This document shows positions 30,358 through 39,438 of a stretch of 64,000 nt of DNA, piece by piece; positions within the stretch are counted from its first letter, which is position 1, and each line of letters opens with the position of its first letter. Location: assembly GCF_002871935.1 (NCBI RefSeq), contig NZ_PNHQ01000006.1:1-64000 (forward strand), in the 5' to 3' direction. The stretch is from Aerococcus viridans. Lineage in GTDB: Bacteria > Bacillota > Bacilli > Lactobacillales > Aerococcaceae. The translations under genes were made by a program, and so were the position numbers. Under the pieces are notes generated by a model. The model ran no database searches. It saw only the letters and a program-made list of their open reading frames with translations, and was not told where the DNA came from.

Positions 30358-31188
30358 TTATTCAATCATAAATGCATCTAAAGTTGCCATATCAGCTTCA
30401 GCAATCTCAAAATCTAATTTAGCATTGGCAAGAATATATTCTTCATGAACAGATTTCGGTAGGATGATGTGACCTTTTTGCAGTGGATAGCGGTAACATA
30501 ATTGTGGTACAGATACATTGTACTTATCTGCAATAGCTTTAATGTCTTCATTACCTAACAAGCGACCTGTACCTAAAGATGAATAAGCTTCAACGATAAT
30601 ATCATTCGCTTCACAGTATGATACAATATCTTCTTGAGTGTAACCAATATGGTATTTAATTTGGTTTACAACTGGTTTAATCTTTGTATTTTCAATTAAA
30701 TGTTGTAAGTCATCTGCGTTAAAGTTAGAAACACCGATTGCACGAACCAATCCTTTGTCATACAGCTCTTCTAAAGCACGCCAGACTTGAATATTCTCTT
30801 CATAGAAATTTGGACGATTTTCATCTGTTCTAGAGAAAAATCGCCAAGGCGTCGGACAATGTACTAATAATAAATCAATATAATCAGTATCTAAATCTTT
30901 TAATTCTTGATAGAAATTGTCCATAGCTGCTTCATAAGTTTTCGACTCACCACGTACTTTAGTCGTAATGAAGATATCTTCACGACTCACATTTGAAGAT
31001 TTAATGCCTTCACCAATTCCCTTAGAATTTTCGTACGCATGTGCACCATCAATATGTTTATAGCCATTTTCTAAGGCAAAGCGGACTGAGCTTACCGCTT
31101 CTGCCGTTGGCGTTTGCCAAGTACCTAAGGCAATTTTTGGAATCTCTACACCGTTATTTAAGGTGAATGTTTGGTTTAATAAATTCAT
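30358..31188 (-). CDS. aldo/keto reductase
   Basis: NADPH-dependent oxidoreductase (276 aa) with a TIM-barrel fold. The catalytic tetrad is visible: Asp and Tyr in HIDGAHAYENS, Lys in ITTKVRGES and His in LLVHCPTPW. IGVSNFNADDLQ and the cofactor-binding ILPKSVHEEYI follow. It resembles 2,5-diketo-gluconate reductase-like AKRs of lactic acid bacteria; the physiological substrate is unknown. GGAG precedes the ATG. Single-gene unit. Confidence 0.9.
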   Translation of the reverse strand: MNLLNQTFTLNNGVEIPKIALGTWQTPTAEAVSSVRFALENGYKHIDGAHAYENSKGIGEGIKSSNVSREDIFITTKVRGESKTYEAAMDNFYQELKDLDTDYIDLLLVHCPTPWRFFSRTDENRPNFYEENIQVWRALEELYDKGLVRAIGVSNFNADDLQHLIENTKIKPVVNQIKYHIGYTQEDIVSYCEANDIIVEAYSSLGTGRLLGNEDIKAIADKYNVSVPQLCYRYPLQKGHIILPKSVHEEYILANAKLDFEIAEADMATLDAFMIE

Positions 31189-31263
31189 GGCAATACTCCT
31201 TAGTATTTATTCAGTTTACACTGTATATTACATTATAGTTGGAATATTTCAGACCACCAAATA

Positions 31264-31296
31264 AAAGCCCTTACCTTGTGATAAGGTAACGGCTTT
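31264..31296 (-). terminator. terminator after the UPF0210 gene
   Basis: AAAGCC-TTACCTT (31264 onward) pairs with AAGGTAA-GGCTTT (to 31296) with one internal mismatch. On the minus strand CTTTTATTT follows. It lies 16 bases after the stop codon of the UPF0210 gene. Confidence 0.8.
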
Positions 31297-31311
31297 GACT
31301 TAAAAATCAGC

Positions 31312-32670
31312 TTAATTTTTAAGTGATTGGATTGGAGCCGGAATACGGCCACCTCGGTGAATAAAAGTACTTGGAGAGGTTCTATTCACTTGCATGACAG
31401 ATCCTTCACCGAATAATCCACCAAAGTTTAATACTTCATCATCTTGACGACCAATTGCTGGAATTACACGGACGGCTGTCGTTTTAGAGTTGATCATTCC
31501 AATTGCTGCTTCATCCGCAATAATAGCTGAAATAATTTCTGGCGTAGTATCTCCTGGAATAACAATCATATCTAAACCGACTGAACAAACAGCTGTCATT
31601 GACATTAAAGTTTCAATATTCAAAGTACCATCAGCTGCCGCTGCAATCATACCTGCATCTTCTGTAACCGGTATGAAGGCACCTGACAGACCTCCAACGT
31701 TAGAAGATGCCATGATGCCACCTTTTTTAACTGCATCATTAAGCATCGCTAAAGTTGCTACTGATCCATGAGCACCTACTTGATCTAAACCTATTTCTTC
31801 TAGAATATGAGCAACAGAATCACCAACAGCCGGTGTAGGGGCTAGAGATAAGTCAACAATACCAAAAGGTACACCCAGCATCTTAGAAGCTTCAGTCCCA
31901 ACTAATTGCCCCATACGTGTAACCTTGAAAGCTGTCTGTTTGATCGTATCTGCAACTGTTTCAAGTGAAGCATCCTTTGAAAGTTCTGCTAAAGCATTTC
32001 TAACAACACCTGGTCCAGAAACACCAACATTGATGACAACATCTGGTTCTCCTTGTCCGTGGAAGGCACCTGCCATAAATGGATTATCTTCGACTGCATT
32101 ACAGAAGACCACAATTTTAGAAGCTCCCATGCTTTCATTTTCTTGGGTTAATTCGGCAGCTTGACGAACAACTTCCCCCATGATCTTTACAGCATCCATG
32201 TTAATACCAGCTCGAGTTGAACCAATATTTACGGACGAACACACATGTTCAGTTTCTGCCATTGCCTGTGGAATAGATTCAATTAGCTCACGGTCTCCTG
32301 CAGAAAAACCTTTATGTACTAAAGCAGTATACCCACCAATATAGTTAACGCCTACTGCATTTGCTGCTTTATCTAAGATGTGGGCATACTTTAACGGGTC
32401 ACCACCTGAAGCGGCTAACAATTGAGAAATAGGTGTTACAGCAATTCGTTTATTTACAATCGGAATACCATATTTTTCTTCAATTTCTTCCCCTGTTTTC
32501 ACTAAATCTTTAGCAACAGTTGTAATTTTATCATAAATTTTTTGACATGAACGGTCGATATCCGCATCCGCACAATCAATTAAAGAAATCCCCATTGTAA
32601 TTGTACGAATATCTAAATTATTGTCTTTAATCATTGAAACTGTTTCAATGATATTATTCATTTCTAGCAT
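31312..32670 (-). CDS. UPF0210 / DUF711 (PFL-like) family protein
   Basis: Conserved protein of unknown function (452 aa). It has the family's [34 protein letters not shown] and [15 protein letters not shown] blocks. The structure of a pneumococcal homologue is reported to resemble glycyl-radical folds, but no activity is established. It follows an ACT-domain gene by 21 bases, and this pair is conserved in many Firmicutes (for example SP_0239 and SP_0238 in Streptococcus pneumoniae). The ATG has GGAG upstream. Confidence 0.92.
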   Translation of the reverse strand: MLEMNNIIETVSMIKDNNLDIRTITMGISLIDCADADIDRSCQKIYDKITTVAKDLVKTGEEIEEKYGIPIVNKRIAVTPISQLLAASGGDPLKYAHILDKAANAVGVNYIGGYTALVHKGFSAGDRELIESIPQAMAETEHVCSSVNIGSTRAGINMDAVKIMGEVVRQAAELTQENESMGASKIVVFCNAVEDNPFMAGAFHGQGEPDVVINVGVSGPGVVRNALAELSKDASLETVADTIKQTAFKVTRMGQLVGTEASKMLGVPFGIVDLSLAPTPAVGDSVAHILEEIGLDQVGAHGSVATLAMLNDAVKKGGIMASSNVGGLSGAFIPVTEDAGMIAAAADGTLNIETLMSMTAVCSVGLDMIVIPGDTTPEIISAIIADEAAIGMINSKTTAVRVIPAIGRQDDEVLNFGGLFGEGSVMQVNRTSPSTFIHRGGRIPAPIQSLKN

Positions 32671-32691
32671 TTTTCCTTCTCCTTAACTGAA

Positions 32692-32955
32692 CTAAATCTC
32701 ATGCATCGCATTAAAAATATCTTCATGCATTACATAAACTTCCATTTCAGTTAATGCATCTTTGATTTCCTTTTTAAAATTTTCAAATTCAACGCTTAGA
32801 TTGTCAATATTAACAATCATCACCATCGTAAAAAGGTCTTGCATAATTGATTGATCTACATCAACAATGTTCGCATTCAATTCCGCACACTTGCTAGCTG
32901 CTGTTGCTAAAATACCGACCTTATCCTTACCAATTACTGTGATTACAGCTTGCAT
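32692..32955 (-). CDS. ACT domain protein (UPF0237)
   Basis: A single ACT domain (87 aa), starting MQAVITVIGKDKVGILA with ANIVDVDQSIMQDLFTMVMIV. ACT domains bind amino acids and regulate partner enzymes. Its constant partner is the UPF0210 gene directly downstream, so it may sense a metabolite for that protein; this is inference. GGAGG precedes the ATG. Confidence 0.92.
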   Translation of the reverse strand: MQAVITVIGKDKVGILATAASKCAELNANIVDVDQSIMQDLFTMVMIVNIDNLSVEFENFKKEIKDALTEMEVYVMHEDIFNAMHEI

Positions 32956-33198
32956 ACTTCATCATCCTCCAATTTATTTATCACCTTATCTAATACAAGT
33001 CCCACTGATAACATAAATAAGGTTGTTGTTTTATCCAATTCAAAGTACATATGCCTCTTAACCAAATGAAACAAAATCTCATCCTATTATAATCTATGCT
33101 AATTGAAAACAAAATCAAAATCTCATCTTCTCTGGAAAAAGCACCCAATTTGTTTGATAATCAATACAAAAACAATTCATTATTGCATTTTAGAAAAT

Positions 33199-34554
33199 CT
33201 ATTCAGCGTTAACACCTTTTGTCCAGGCAGTCTCTAAATAGTCTTGATATGAGAAATCCTCTGTATAAGTGATCATCCGGTTATGAATTGTATCAACCAA
33301 AGACGCTTGCGCAGTCTCCTGTCCTTTATAATCTGCTAAAGGGAAACTTTCATAAGCTGTTTCATTGGCTGTACCTGAAAAGTATGTTGGCATAAATTTC
33401 CCTTCACTCACTTGCACTTCACCATTCTCGTCACGGACAAAAGTGATTTCATGAATACCACCTAACTTGTTATCATCTGCAACCTGCCCTGTCATGAAAG
33501 AAGCTTGCGAATAAATAACATAGGTCTCTTTATCATTAAGCCAGTTAACTGGTTGAATATCGTGTGGATGTCCACCAATGACCAGTTTTACACCTGCATC
33601 TGCTAATGCTTGTGTCACAGCAATTTGTTCATCGTCAGGTAAAGTTCCATACTCAGTTCCCATATGCAAAGATACGATCACCGCATCTACTTTATCGCGT
33701 AAATCAGCTACATCTTCTAACATCGTTGGTAATTCGGCATAATTCACTACCCAAGGTTCATCTTCAGGTGGCATCATACCGTTAGTGCCGTATGTATAGG
33801 ATAGAAAACCCAACTTAATACCATTTTTCTCAACAATTCTAACTGTTTCCTTATCTTCTTCACTAGCGAATGCACCGTAATACATCAACCCAGCTTCATC
33901 CAAGTAATCCATTGTCATATACGCCCCATCCGCAAATTGGTCTAGTGTATGGTTAGTTGCCATTGAAACCGCGTCAATTCCCGCCCGTTTCAAACTACCA
34001 AGGATAGATGAAGGCATATTAAAATTTGGATAGGAAGATATTGGTAAATCAGGATATGCTGCTGGGATTTCTAAGTTGGCTACAGTATAGTCTGCATAAG
34101 ATGTAAAAGCAGCAATTCTAGCAATCATTGGATCAAAATTATATTCAGATACACCTAAGTCAACAGTTCCACCTTCGCCTCCATAAGCAATTAAATTATC
34201 CGAAGTTAATGCAGCAATCTCTTGGAGTTTAGCTGATTGCTTAGAAAAAATATCTGCAGAGGTGTCCGCAGTTGCTGTTACCTCTGAATGGATTAATACA
34301 TCCCCAACAGACCGTAACACAAAAGTGCCATCCTCACCTTTCCACTGCTCTTCAACTTCTTTAGCAGGGAGATGAGATAAAAAGATTGGAACTTGTATAG
34401 CTGGCTTATCATCACTCACTTGTTCTTCATCATGTATCTGAAAATTCCTTGATGAAATGGCCCCTTGATAAGCTAAACCTATACTTGATAAACATACAAT
34501 GCCTATGGCTATAATCAATAATAAAATACGATTACCTTGTTTCATTTTCTTCAT
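33199..34554 (-). CDS. CapA-family metallophosphatase-like protein
   Basis: Membrane-anchored extracellular protein (451 aa) of the CapA/PgsA family. A signal anchor covers about residues 8-30. The calcineurin-like domain has SVGDVLIHSEV, NLEIPAAYPD, MATNHTLDQF, VSLHMGTEYG and IGGHPHDIQPV. CapA acts in poly-gamma-glutamate synthesis in Bacillus, but no pgsB/C genes occur here, so that role cannot be assumed; a cell-envelope function is likely. The ATG has GGAGGGG six bases upstream. Single gene. Confidence 0.88.
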   Translation of the reverse strand: MKKMKQGNRILLLIIAIGIVCLSSIGLAYQGAISSRNFQIHDEEQVSDDKPAIQVPIFLSHLPAKEVEEQWKGEDGTFVLRSVGDVLIHSEVTATADTSADIFSKQSAKLQEIAALTSDNLIAYGGEGGTVDLGVSEYNFDPMIARIAAFTSYADYTVANLEIPAAYPDLPISSYPNFNMPSSILGSLKRAGIDAVSMATNHTLDQFADGAYMTMDYLDEAGLMYYGAFASEEDKETVRIVEKNGIKLGFLSYTYGTNGMMPPEDEPWVVNYAELPTMLEDVADLRDKVDAVIVSLHMGTEYGTLPDDEQIAVTQALADAGVKLVIGGHPHDIQPVNWLNDKETYVIYSQASFMTGQVADDNKLGGIHEITFVRDENGEVQVSEGKFMPTYFSGTANETAYESFPLADYKGQETAQASLVDTIHNRMITYTEDFSYQDYLETAWTKGVNAE

Positions 34555-34742
34555 CTTGCACCCCTCCTAGTGACTATACCCATCATAATGGAAGTATTTT
34601 TAAACAACAAGAAGAAAAATACCCACACCCACTAGAAGTTACGCGTAATCAAGACATTCTATAAACGTATAATTTACAAATCAAAAAATAAAGCTTATAT
34701 TTGCTATACCCCTAAATAATGTAACATAATGCTATGTTAATT

Positions 34743-34778
34743 AAAAATCCCCCAAAACTTTCGCTTTGGGGGATTTTT
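34743..34778. terminator. terminator between ccpA and capA-like gene
   Basis: AAAAATCCCCCAAA (34743-34756) pairs with TTTGGGGGATTTTT (34765-34778) around an eight-base loop. A and T runs on both sides let it work in either direction; it ends ccpA on the minus strand. Confidence 0.88.
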
Positions 34779-34784
34779 ATTTCA

Positions 34785-35786
34785 TTACGCATTCTTAGTA
34801 GAGTCACGTAAAATAAACTTATGCGGTAAGGTAACATGATTTTCAATTTCATCTTCTTTATTCATTAATTTGGTTAAAATACGCATTGAAACCGCACCAA
34901 TATCATACAATGGTGGTTCAATTGAAGTTAAAGATGGTCTTACAATTTCAGTTAGCGCCGTATTATTTGATGTTACAACAGCAAATTCTTCTGGCACTTT
35001 CACACCATTGTCTACCATATGATTTGTTACTTTAACAGCTAACTCATCACCAACTACTACAATGCCATCAGCTTTTGATTCACGAATTTGTTGAGCGATA
35101 TCTTCACCATTTTTGAAGCGAGAATCAGCCACCTCAAATAATAACGATTCATCTACTTCTTTCCCAGCTTCTTCCAAAGCTTTCAAATAACCTTGATAGC
35201 GGTCTAAGTTATTGTGGAAGTATGGTTTTGCAGCCAAGAAACCAATGTTTTGATAGCCTTGTTCGAATAAGCCTGATACAGCTTCATAGAATGCTTGAGT
35301 GTAGTCAATATTTACTGATGGTATCTCATAGCGATCATCATTTAAGCCTGCTAATACAAATGGTGTATTTGTACGATTGATTTCTTCACGTACAGTATCA
35401 GATAATTGGTGTCCCATATAAATAACACCATCTACTTGTTTTGCTAGAATGTTTGATAATACTTGAGATTCTTTTTTGTTATCAGCATTATCTAGGATGA
35501 TATTATACTTGTACATTGACGCAATATCATCAATTCCTAATGCTAACGAACTAAAGAAATTATTTGTGATATCTGGTAATAATACCCCAACTGTAGTGGT
35601 TTTTTTACTTGCTAAGCCACGTGCAACTGCATTTGGACGGTAGTCTAGTCGTTTAATTACATCTAATACTTTCGCCCGCGTTGAAGGTTTCACGTTGGTA
35701 TTGCCATTGACTACACGAGAAACTGTCGCCATAGACACTTGCGCTTCTCTGGCAACATCATAGATTGTAACAGTTTGTTTTTCCAT
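34785..35786 (-). CDS. ccpA: catabolite control protein A
   Basis: LacI-family master regulator of carbon catabolite repression (333 aa). The N-terminal helix-turn-helix TIYDVAREAQVSMATVSRVV and hinge RPNAVARGLASKKTTTVG are near-identical to CcpA of other Firmicutes. The C-terminal half is the sugar-binding/HPr-Ser-P docking domain. Start chosen at 35786 (MEKQTV), eight bases after GGAG; an ATG two codons earlier is too close. A cre site overlaps its promoter, which implies autoregulation. Confidence 0.95.
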   Translation of the reverse strand: MEKQTVTIYDVAREAQVSMATVSRVVNGNTNVKPSTRAKVLDVIKRLDYRPNAVARGLASKKTTTVGVLLPDITNNFFSSLALGIDDIASMYKYNIILDNADNKKESQVLSNILAKQVDGVIYMGHQLSDTVREEINRTNTPFVLAGLNDDRYEIPSVNIDYTQAFYEAVSGLFEQGYQNIGFLAAKPYFHNNLDRYQGYLKALEEAGKEVDESLLFEVADSRFKNGEDIAQQIRESKADGIVVVGDELAVKVTNHMVDNGVKVPEEFAVVTSNNTALTEIVRPSLTSIEPPLYDIGAVSMRILTKLMNKEDEIENHVTLPHKFILRDSTKNA

Positions 35787-35832
35787 CTTCATCGCTCCTT
35801 TTTATTCATTTGTTTTCATACTTACATTGGCA

Positions 35833-35861
35833 AATATAGCATTAATACAATACATTTGCAA
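35833..35861 (-). promoter_or_regulatory. ccpA promoter
   Basis: On the minus strand TTGCAA (35856-35861), 17 bases, then TATATT (35833-35838). It lies about 47 bases before the chosen ccpA start. The -35 is shared with the cre operator. Confidence 0.65.
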
Positions 35862-35871
35862 ACGTTTTCTT
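35856..35871. promoter_or_regulatory. cre operator at the ccpA promoter
   Basis: The plus strand TTGCAAACGTTTTCTT matches the catabolite-responsive element consensus WTGNAARCGNWWWCAW at 15 of 16 positions. It covers the -35 of the ccpA promoter, so CcpA bound here would block RNA polymerase. Confidence 0.7.
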
Positions 35872-35984
35872 CGTTATGATATTTGCTTTCATTCGCATTT
35901 TCATATTCTATCAGTATTTAAAGCGTTTAACAAGCTATTTTCATAAAAAAGTACAATTTTTGCATGATTTTTAAGAAATATACT

Positions 35985-36031
35985 AAAAATTGCCTACAAG
36001 GATTTCAAAATCTTGAAATCCCTGTAGGCAA
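35985..36031 (-). terminator. terminator after the ytxH-like gene
   Basis: TTGCCTACA-GGATTTCAA pairs with TTGAAATCC-TGTAGGCAA (35990-36031), broken only by one mismatch, and TTTTTAG follows on the minus strand. It ends the DUF948/YtxH unit. Confidence 0.88.
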
Positions 36032-36057
36032 TACTATATAACTATTTAATTTTGTAC

Positions 36058-36561
36058 TTATTTCTCTTTAACTTCTTCTACTTGCTCTTTTACTTTTTTA
36101 GCATCCTCTTTAAGTGGTTGTTTCTTAGAAGCTGCTTTATCAGTAGTATCTTTCACTTCTTCAGCACCTTCTTTAACTTCAGATCTAGCATCTTCCGTTG
36201 CTTTAGCTGTTGTTTCTTTCGCATCTGCATAAGCACTAGCAACTTCATCTCGTGCTTCTTGATATTGCTTAGTCGCTTCAGTTGCTGTTTCATTTAATTG
36301 CGACTTTAATGCTTCTGCTGATTCTGATAAGTTAACACGGATATCTTGAGCAGCATCACTTGCAGTTTGATACATAATATTACCTTTTTCAGTAACAATA
36401 TCTGCATAATCTAAAGCTGTGTCACGAAGAACATTTGCTTGTTGATTTAAATCATCGCGGAATTCACGCCCTGATTTTGGTGCAAATAATAAAGCTGCTA
36501 CCGCACCTGCTGTTCCCCCGATAATTGCACCTAATAAGAATGACCCTGTATTTTTAGACAT
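36058..36561 (-). CDS. YtxH domain-containing protein
   Basis: YtxH-like protein (167 aa). A glycine-rich membrane helix (LLGAIIGGTAGAVAALLFAPKSGRE, first part, about residues 7-25) is followed by a long, strongly charged Ala/Glu/Lys helix (about 35-167) of LEA-like character. Homologues are induced by general stress in Bacillus. It follows a DUF948 protein by 35 bases, a frequent pairing in Firmicutes, and both probably sit at the membrane. No enzymatic motif. Confidence 0.85.
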   Translation of the reverse strand: MSKNTGSFLLGAIIGGTAGAVAALLFAPKSGREFRDDLNQQANVLRDTALDYADIVTEKGNIMYQTASDAAQDIRVNLSESAEALKSQLNETATEATKQYQEARDEVASAYADAKETTAKATEDARSEVKEGAEEVKDTTDKAASKKQPLKEDAKKVKEQVEEVKEK

Positions 36562-36596
36562 ATATATTTCCTTCTTTCTTTAAATAATATTATTGA

Positions 36597-37142
36597 TTAA
36601 TATGGTTTAGATTGTGAATTTTCTTGCGCCTTACGTACTTGGCGTTTTTGGTATAAAGCCTTAGCTGATTGCCCAACCTTTTGAATACCAGTGACAGTAG
36701 GTTGACCAGGCTTAACGATTTGATCAGTAGTTACTGAACTAGCCGTTTCGTTATCAGAACCACCCACTGTTTTTTCTTTAATATCATCTACTTTGGTTTG
36801 TGCAGTATTGGTGATATTCAGTACTAGGTTTCTTGTAGAGTCATTCACGTCTGAAACAGTTACACCAATATCCCCAATTGCTTTAAATAACGGATCAACC
36901 TGCGCCACCTTTCCGTTTACATCATCTAATAAAACATTAGATTTATTGAGTAATCCTTGCACCTCAATTGATAATGCATCCACATCCTTGGTGACTACCT
37001 TTACTGTTTCATTCGCTTCATTAACAATACCCGTTACTTCTTTCATGGTCTTTGTTAGCTCACGTAAGAATAGAATAATGTAAATCACTAATGCCGCAAA
37101 TGCTATTGCTGCAATTAAGCCCGCAATTTGGCCTCCGATCAT
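36597..37142 (-). CDS. DUF948 domain-containing protein
   Basis: Small membrane protein (181 aa): an N-terminal membrane helix (about 3-27) then a DUF948 coiled region with VNEANETVKVVTKDVDALS and DDVNGKVAQVDPLFKAIGDIG, then a Thr/Val/Lys tail. The function is unknown. It is first in a two-gene unit with the YtxH protein. GGAG precedes the ATG. Confidence 0.85.
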   Translation of the reverse strand: MIGGQIAGLIAAIAFAALVIYIILFLRELTKTMKEVTGIVNEANETVKVVTKDVDALSIEVQGLLNKSNVLLDDVNGKVAQVDPLFKAIGDIGVTVSDVNDSTRNLVLNITNTAQTKVDDIKEKTVGGSDNETASSVTTDQIVKPGQPTVTGIQKVGQSAKALYQKRQVRKAQENSQSKPY

Positions 37143-37292
37143 GTAAAAATCACTCCTTCTCCATCTCTCATACCATTAAATATAAGATATTTAATATATA
37201 ACTATAAGAATATTTTACCATAGACTGCAAGGGCTTTACAAAACATAACGCACTTATTTTAAGGAAATAAATCTTGCATCCATATCTATTTA

Positions 37293-37320
37293 TTGTCTAT
37301 TTTGCAAATAACTTTACAAT
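37293..37320 (+). promoter_or_regulatory. candidate promoter of the mscS-like gene
   Basis: TTGTCT (37293-37298), 16 bases, TACAAT (37315-37320), about 48 bases before the gene. This is a reasonable but not perfect sigma-A match. Confidence 0.35.
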
Positions 37321-37367
37321 AATTTCCCCATTAGATAACATTAATAAAAAAGGTGAATAATGAAAGG

Positions 37368-38234
37368 ATGATTTATTTGGATCAAATTAGACAATGGTGG
37401 CGCACATATATTGAATCCATCGATTATGCTAGCTTACTATCCAGCTTCATTTCGACTGTTTTTGAACTCATCATCACGATAATCATTTTTTGGATTGTAA
37501 AAAAAATTGTCGACCGTATTGTTGATGTATACTTTGAGCGTGATGCTAAGCGGATTGAAAATCGTAATATTGGCTCAATACAGCGTAATAAAACAATCCA
37601 TAAATTAGTAGAAAATGTTTTACAATACACTTACTTTTTCCTATTAGGATACTCTATCCTAGCTATTCTTGGTCTACCAGTTGCTACGCTAGTTGCCGGT
37701 GCTGGGGTTGCTTCATTGGCCTTAGGTCTTGGAGCACAAGGTTTTATCACAGACGTTGTGAATGGTTTCTTTATTTTATTAGAACATCAATTTGCTGTTG
37801 GCGATTATGTAACAATTGCTGGTTTATCAGGCACAATCATTTCAACCGGTATTCGTACGACTATTCTCTCAGGCGATGATGGCTCTAGACACTTTATCCC
37901 TAACCGCAATATTGATAATGTAACGAATTCATCTAACACCACTCGCCATATGTATGTGGATTTATATATTGATCCTAACTCAGACCTTGCTGATATAGAG
38001 TCTATGATTAAAAATGGACTAAGTATGGCTTCAACTGATGACCGTGTCTTAGGCGAACCAGAAGTTTGGGGCTATCAGCGTGATGCAGTTGGTCGTTTAT
38101 TCTATCGCGTAGTCTTTAATACTAGAGATAGCGATAAAATGGTTGTTCGTTCATATTACTATGAACAATTAACTGCATTACTTGTTCAAAATGGCTACAA
38201 GCAACCCGTTTATGACTCATATGCTGAACTTTAA
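37368..38234 (+). CDS. small-conductance mechanosensitive channel (MscS family)
   Basis: Osmotic safety valve, heptameric in known members (about 288 aa). Three membrane helices lie at about 25-50, 80-100 and 105-135. The pore helix GAGVASLALGLGAQGFITDVV and the MscS beta domain (FAVGDYVTIAGLSGTI) are clear, followed by the cytoplasmic alpha/beta cage. The start is uncertain: GTG 37353 lacks a spaced ribosome site, ATG 37368 is taken here, and TTG 37377 has AAAGGA eight bases upstream. Confidence 0.9.
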   Translation: MIYLDQIRQWWRTYIESIDYASLLSSFISTVFELIITIIIFWIVKKIVDRIVDVYFERDAKRIENRNIGSIQRNKTIHKLVENVLQYTYFFLLGYSILAILGLPVATLVAGAGVASLALGLGAQGFITDVVNGFFILLEHQFAVGDYVTIAGLSGTIISTGIRTTILSGDDGSRHFIPNRNIDNVTNSSNTTRHMYVDLYIDPNSDLADIESMIKNGLSMASTDDRVLGEPEVWGYQRDAVGRLFYRVVFNTRDSDKMVVRSYYYEQLTALLVQNGYKQPVYDSYAEL

Positions 38235-38275
38235 CGTATCAATATTTTTTTACAATACCCAAAACAATATAAATA

Positions 38276-38323
38276 AATCGCACGATTGACATGAATATCA
38301 TGCTATAATCGTGCGATTATTTT
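38276..38323. terminator. terminator between convergent mscS and yfcE genes
   Basis: AATCGCACGATT (38276-38287) pairs perfectly with AATCGTGCGATT (38307-38318); ATTTTG follows on plus and ATTTATATTG on minus. It serves both converging genes. Confidence 0.82.
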
Positions 38324-38332
38324 GTATTTTCA

Positions 38333-38827
38333 TTAACCAATTTCTGTGATAACTTCCCAATTTTGGTTATAAAACGTGACTTGCTTACTATCTCCTTGCC
38401 AATCTAAAATAGCAAAGGATGGGTAAGGGTACTTCCCTTTTGGAATACGAATTGACCCTGGATTAATAATCTTAATACCGTCAATATCTTGGTCATTCAT
38501 AACATGCGTATGACCATACATAATGACGTCTGCTTGGTTTTCTTTCGCTAAGGAAACCAATTTATTCAAGTTTTGTTTTACACCATATAAGTGGCCATGT
38601 GTCACCACAATTTTCCCCTCAGGTGTATTTAAACTAATTGTATCTTTGTAATTGCCATAGTCTGTATTTCCACGTACAGTATTGAAGACGCCCCATATGG
38701 TATCTTCTTCTGATAATTCTGAATCGCCACAGTGGATAAATAAATCGATATCATCCCCCGCTTTTAAGACTAAATCAGTTAAGGCTTCATGATCTCCATG
38801 ATTATCACTAGTAATCAGTATCTTCAT
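38333..38827 (-). CDS. YfcE/MJ0936-type metallophosphoesterase
   Basis: Calcineurin-like phosphodiesterase (164 aa) with every metal-binding block: ITSDNHGD, FIHCGDSE, VRGNTD, VVTHGHLYG and MYGHTHV. The physiological substrate is unknown. It overlaps the end of rdgB by 20 bases. The order murI-rdgB-yfcE is conserved in lactobacilli, streptococci and Bacillus (racE-ysnA-ysnB), so the three are cotranscribed. Confidence 0.92.
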   Translation of the reverse strand: MKILITSDNHGDHEALTDLVLKAGDDIDLFIHCGDSELSEEDTIWGVFNTVRGNTDYGNYKDTISLNTPEGKIVVTHGHLYGVKQNLNKLVSLAKENQADVIMYGHTHVMNDQDIDGIKIINPGSIRIPKGKYPYPSFAILDWQGDSKQVTFYNQNWEVITEIG

Positions 38828-39431
38828 ATAATTTCAGCTCCCCACTTTCCAAGTCTTTGGCCAGTAACCGTAAGGCATTTCCACGGTGACTTATTGAATC
38901 TTTTTTTTCTGCAGACATCTCTGCAGTTGTCAAACCTTCGCTAGGCAAGTAAAAAATCGGATCATATCCAAAACCATTTTCTCCTCGTTCTTCGCGTATA
39001 ATCACGCCGGATAAAGTACCATGATATTGACTGATTACTTGACCATCTGCATCCGCAACCACTAAATAAGTATGGAATGTCGCCCCTCTATCCTCATCTT
39101 GGACATCAACCATCTCATCTAACACTTTTTGGCGGTTATGCGCATCAGATTTCTCTAACCCTGCATATCGTGCGGAATAAACACCTGGTGCCCCGTTCAA
39201 CGCATCTACTGCCAAGCCTGAATCATCAGCTATCACAGGAATATGTAAGCCTTTTGCCGCTGTAGTTGCCTTAATCGTAGCATTTTCTATAAAAGTTGTG
39301 CCAGTTTCAGGAATTTCAGGGTAATCTGGAAAATCTAACAGTGTCTTGACTTCTATGCCATATTGATCAAATAAATGCTTAAACTCTTTGGCTTTTCCTT
39401 GATTGGCAGTTGCTATCATTACTTGTTTCAT
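38808..39431 (-). CDS. rdgB: XTP/dITP diphosphatase (RdgB/HAM1)
   Basis: House-cleaning pyrophosphatase that removes dITP, XTP and similar nucleotides (207 aa). Motifs are ATANQGKAKEFK, VIADDSGLAVDALNGAPGVYSARYAG, GENGFGYDPIFYLP, AEMSAEKKDSISHRGNAL. Seven bases separate it from murI. Confidence 0.95.
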   Translation of the reverse strand: MKQVMIATANQGKAKEFKHLFDQYGIEVKTLLDFPDYPEIPETGTTFIENATIKATTAAKGLHIPVIADDSGLAVDALNGAPGVYSARYAGLEKSDAHNRQKVLDEMVDVQDEDRGATFHTYLVVADADGQVISQYHGTLSGVIIREERGENGFGYDPIFYLPSEGLTTAEMSAEKKDSISHRGNALRLLAKDLESGELKLYEDTDY

Positions 39432-39438
39432 CTGTGTA

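Noticed and set aside
36052..36297. A plus-strand Phe/Ser-rich open frame
   Set aside because: It is the antisense of the Lys/Glu/Ala-rich YtxH protein and has no ribosome binding site.
38285..38310. TTGACA followed by TATAAT on the plus strand
   Set aside because: The spacing is only about 12 bases, and both parts belong to the arms and loop of a perfect terminator hairpin.
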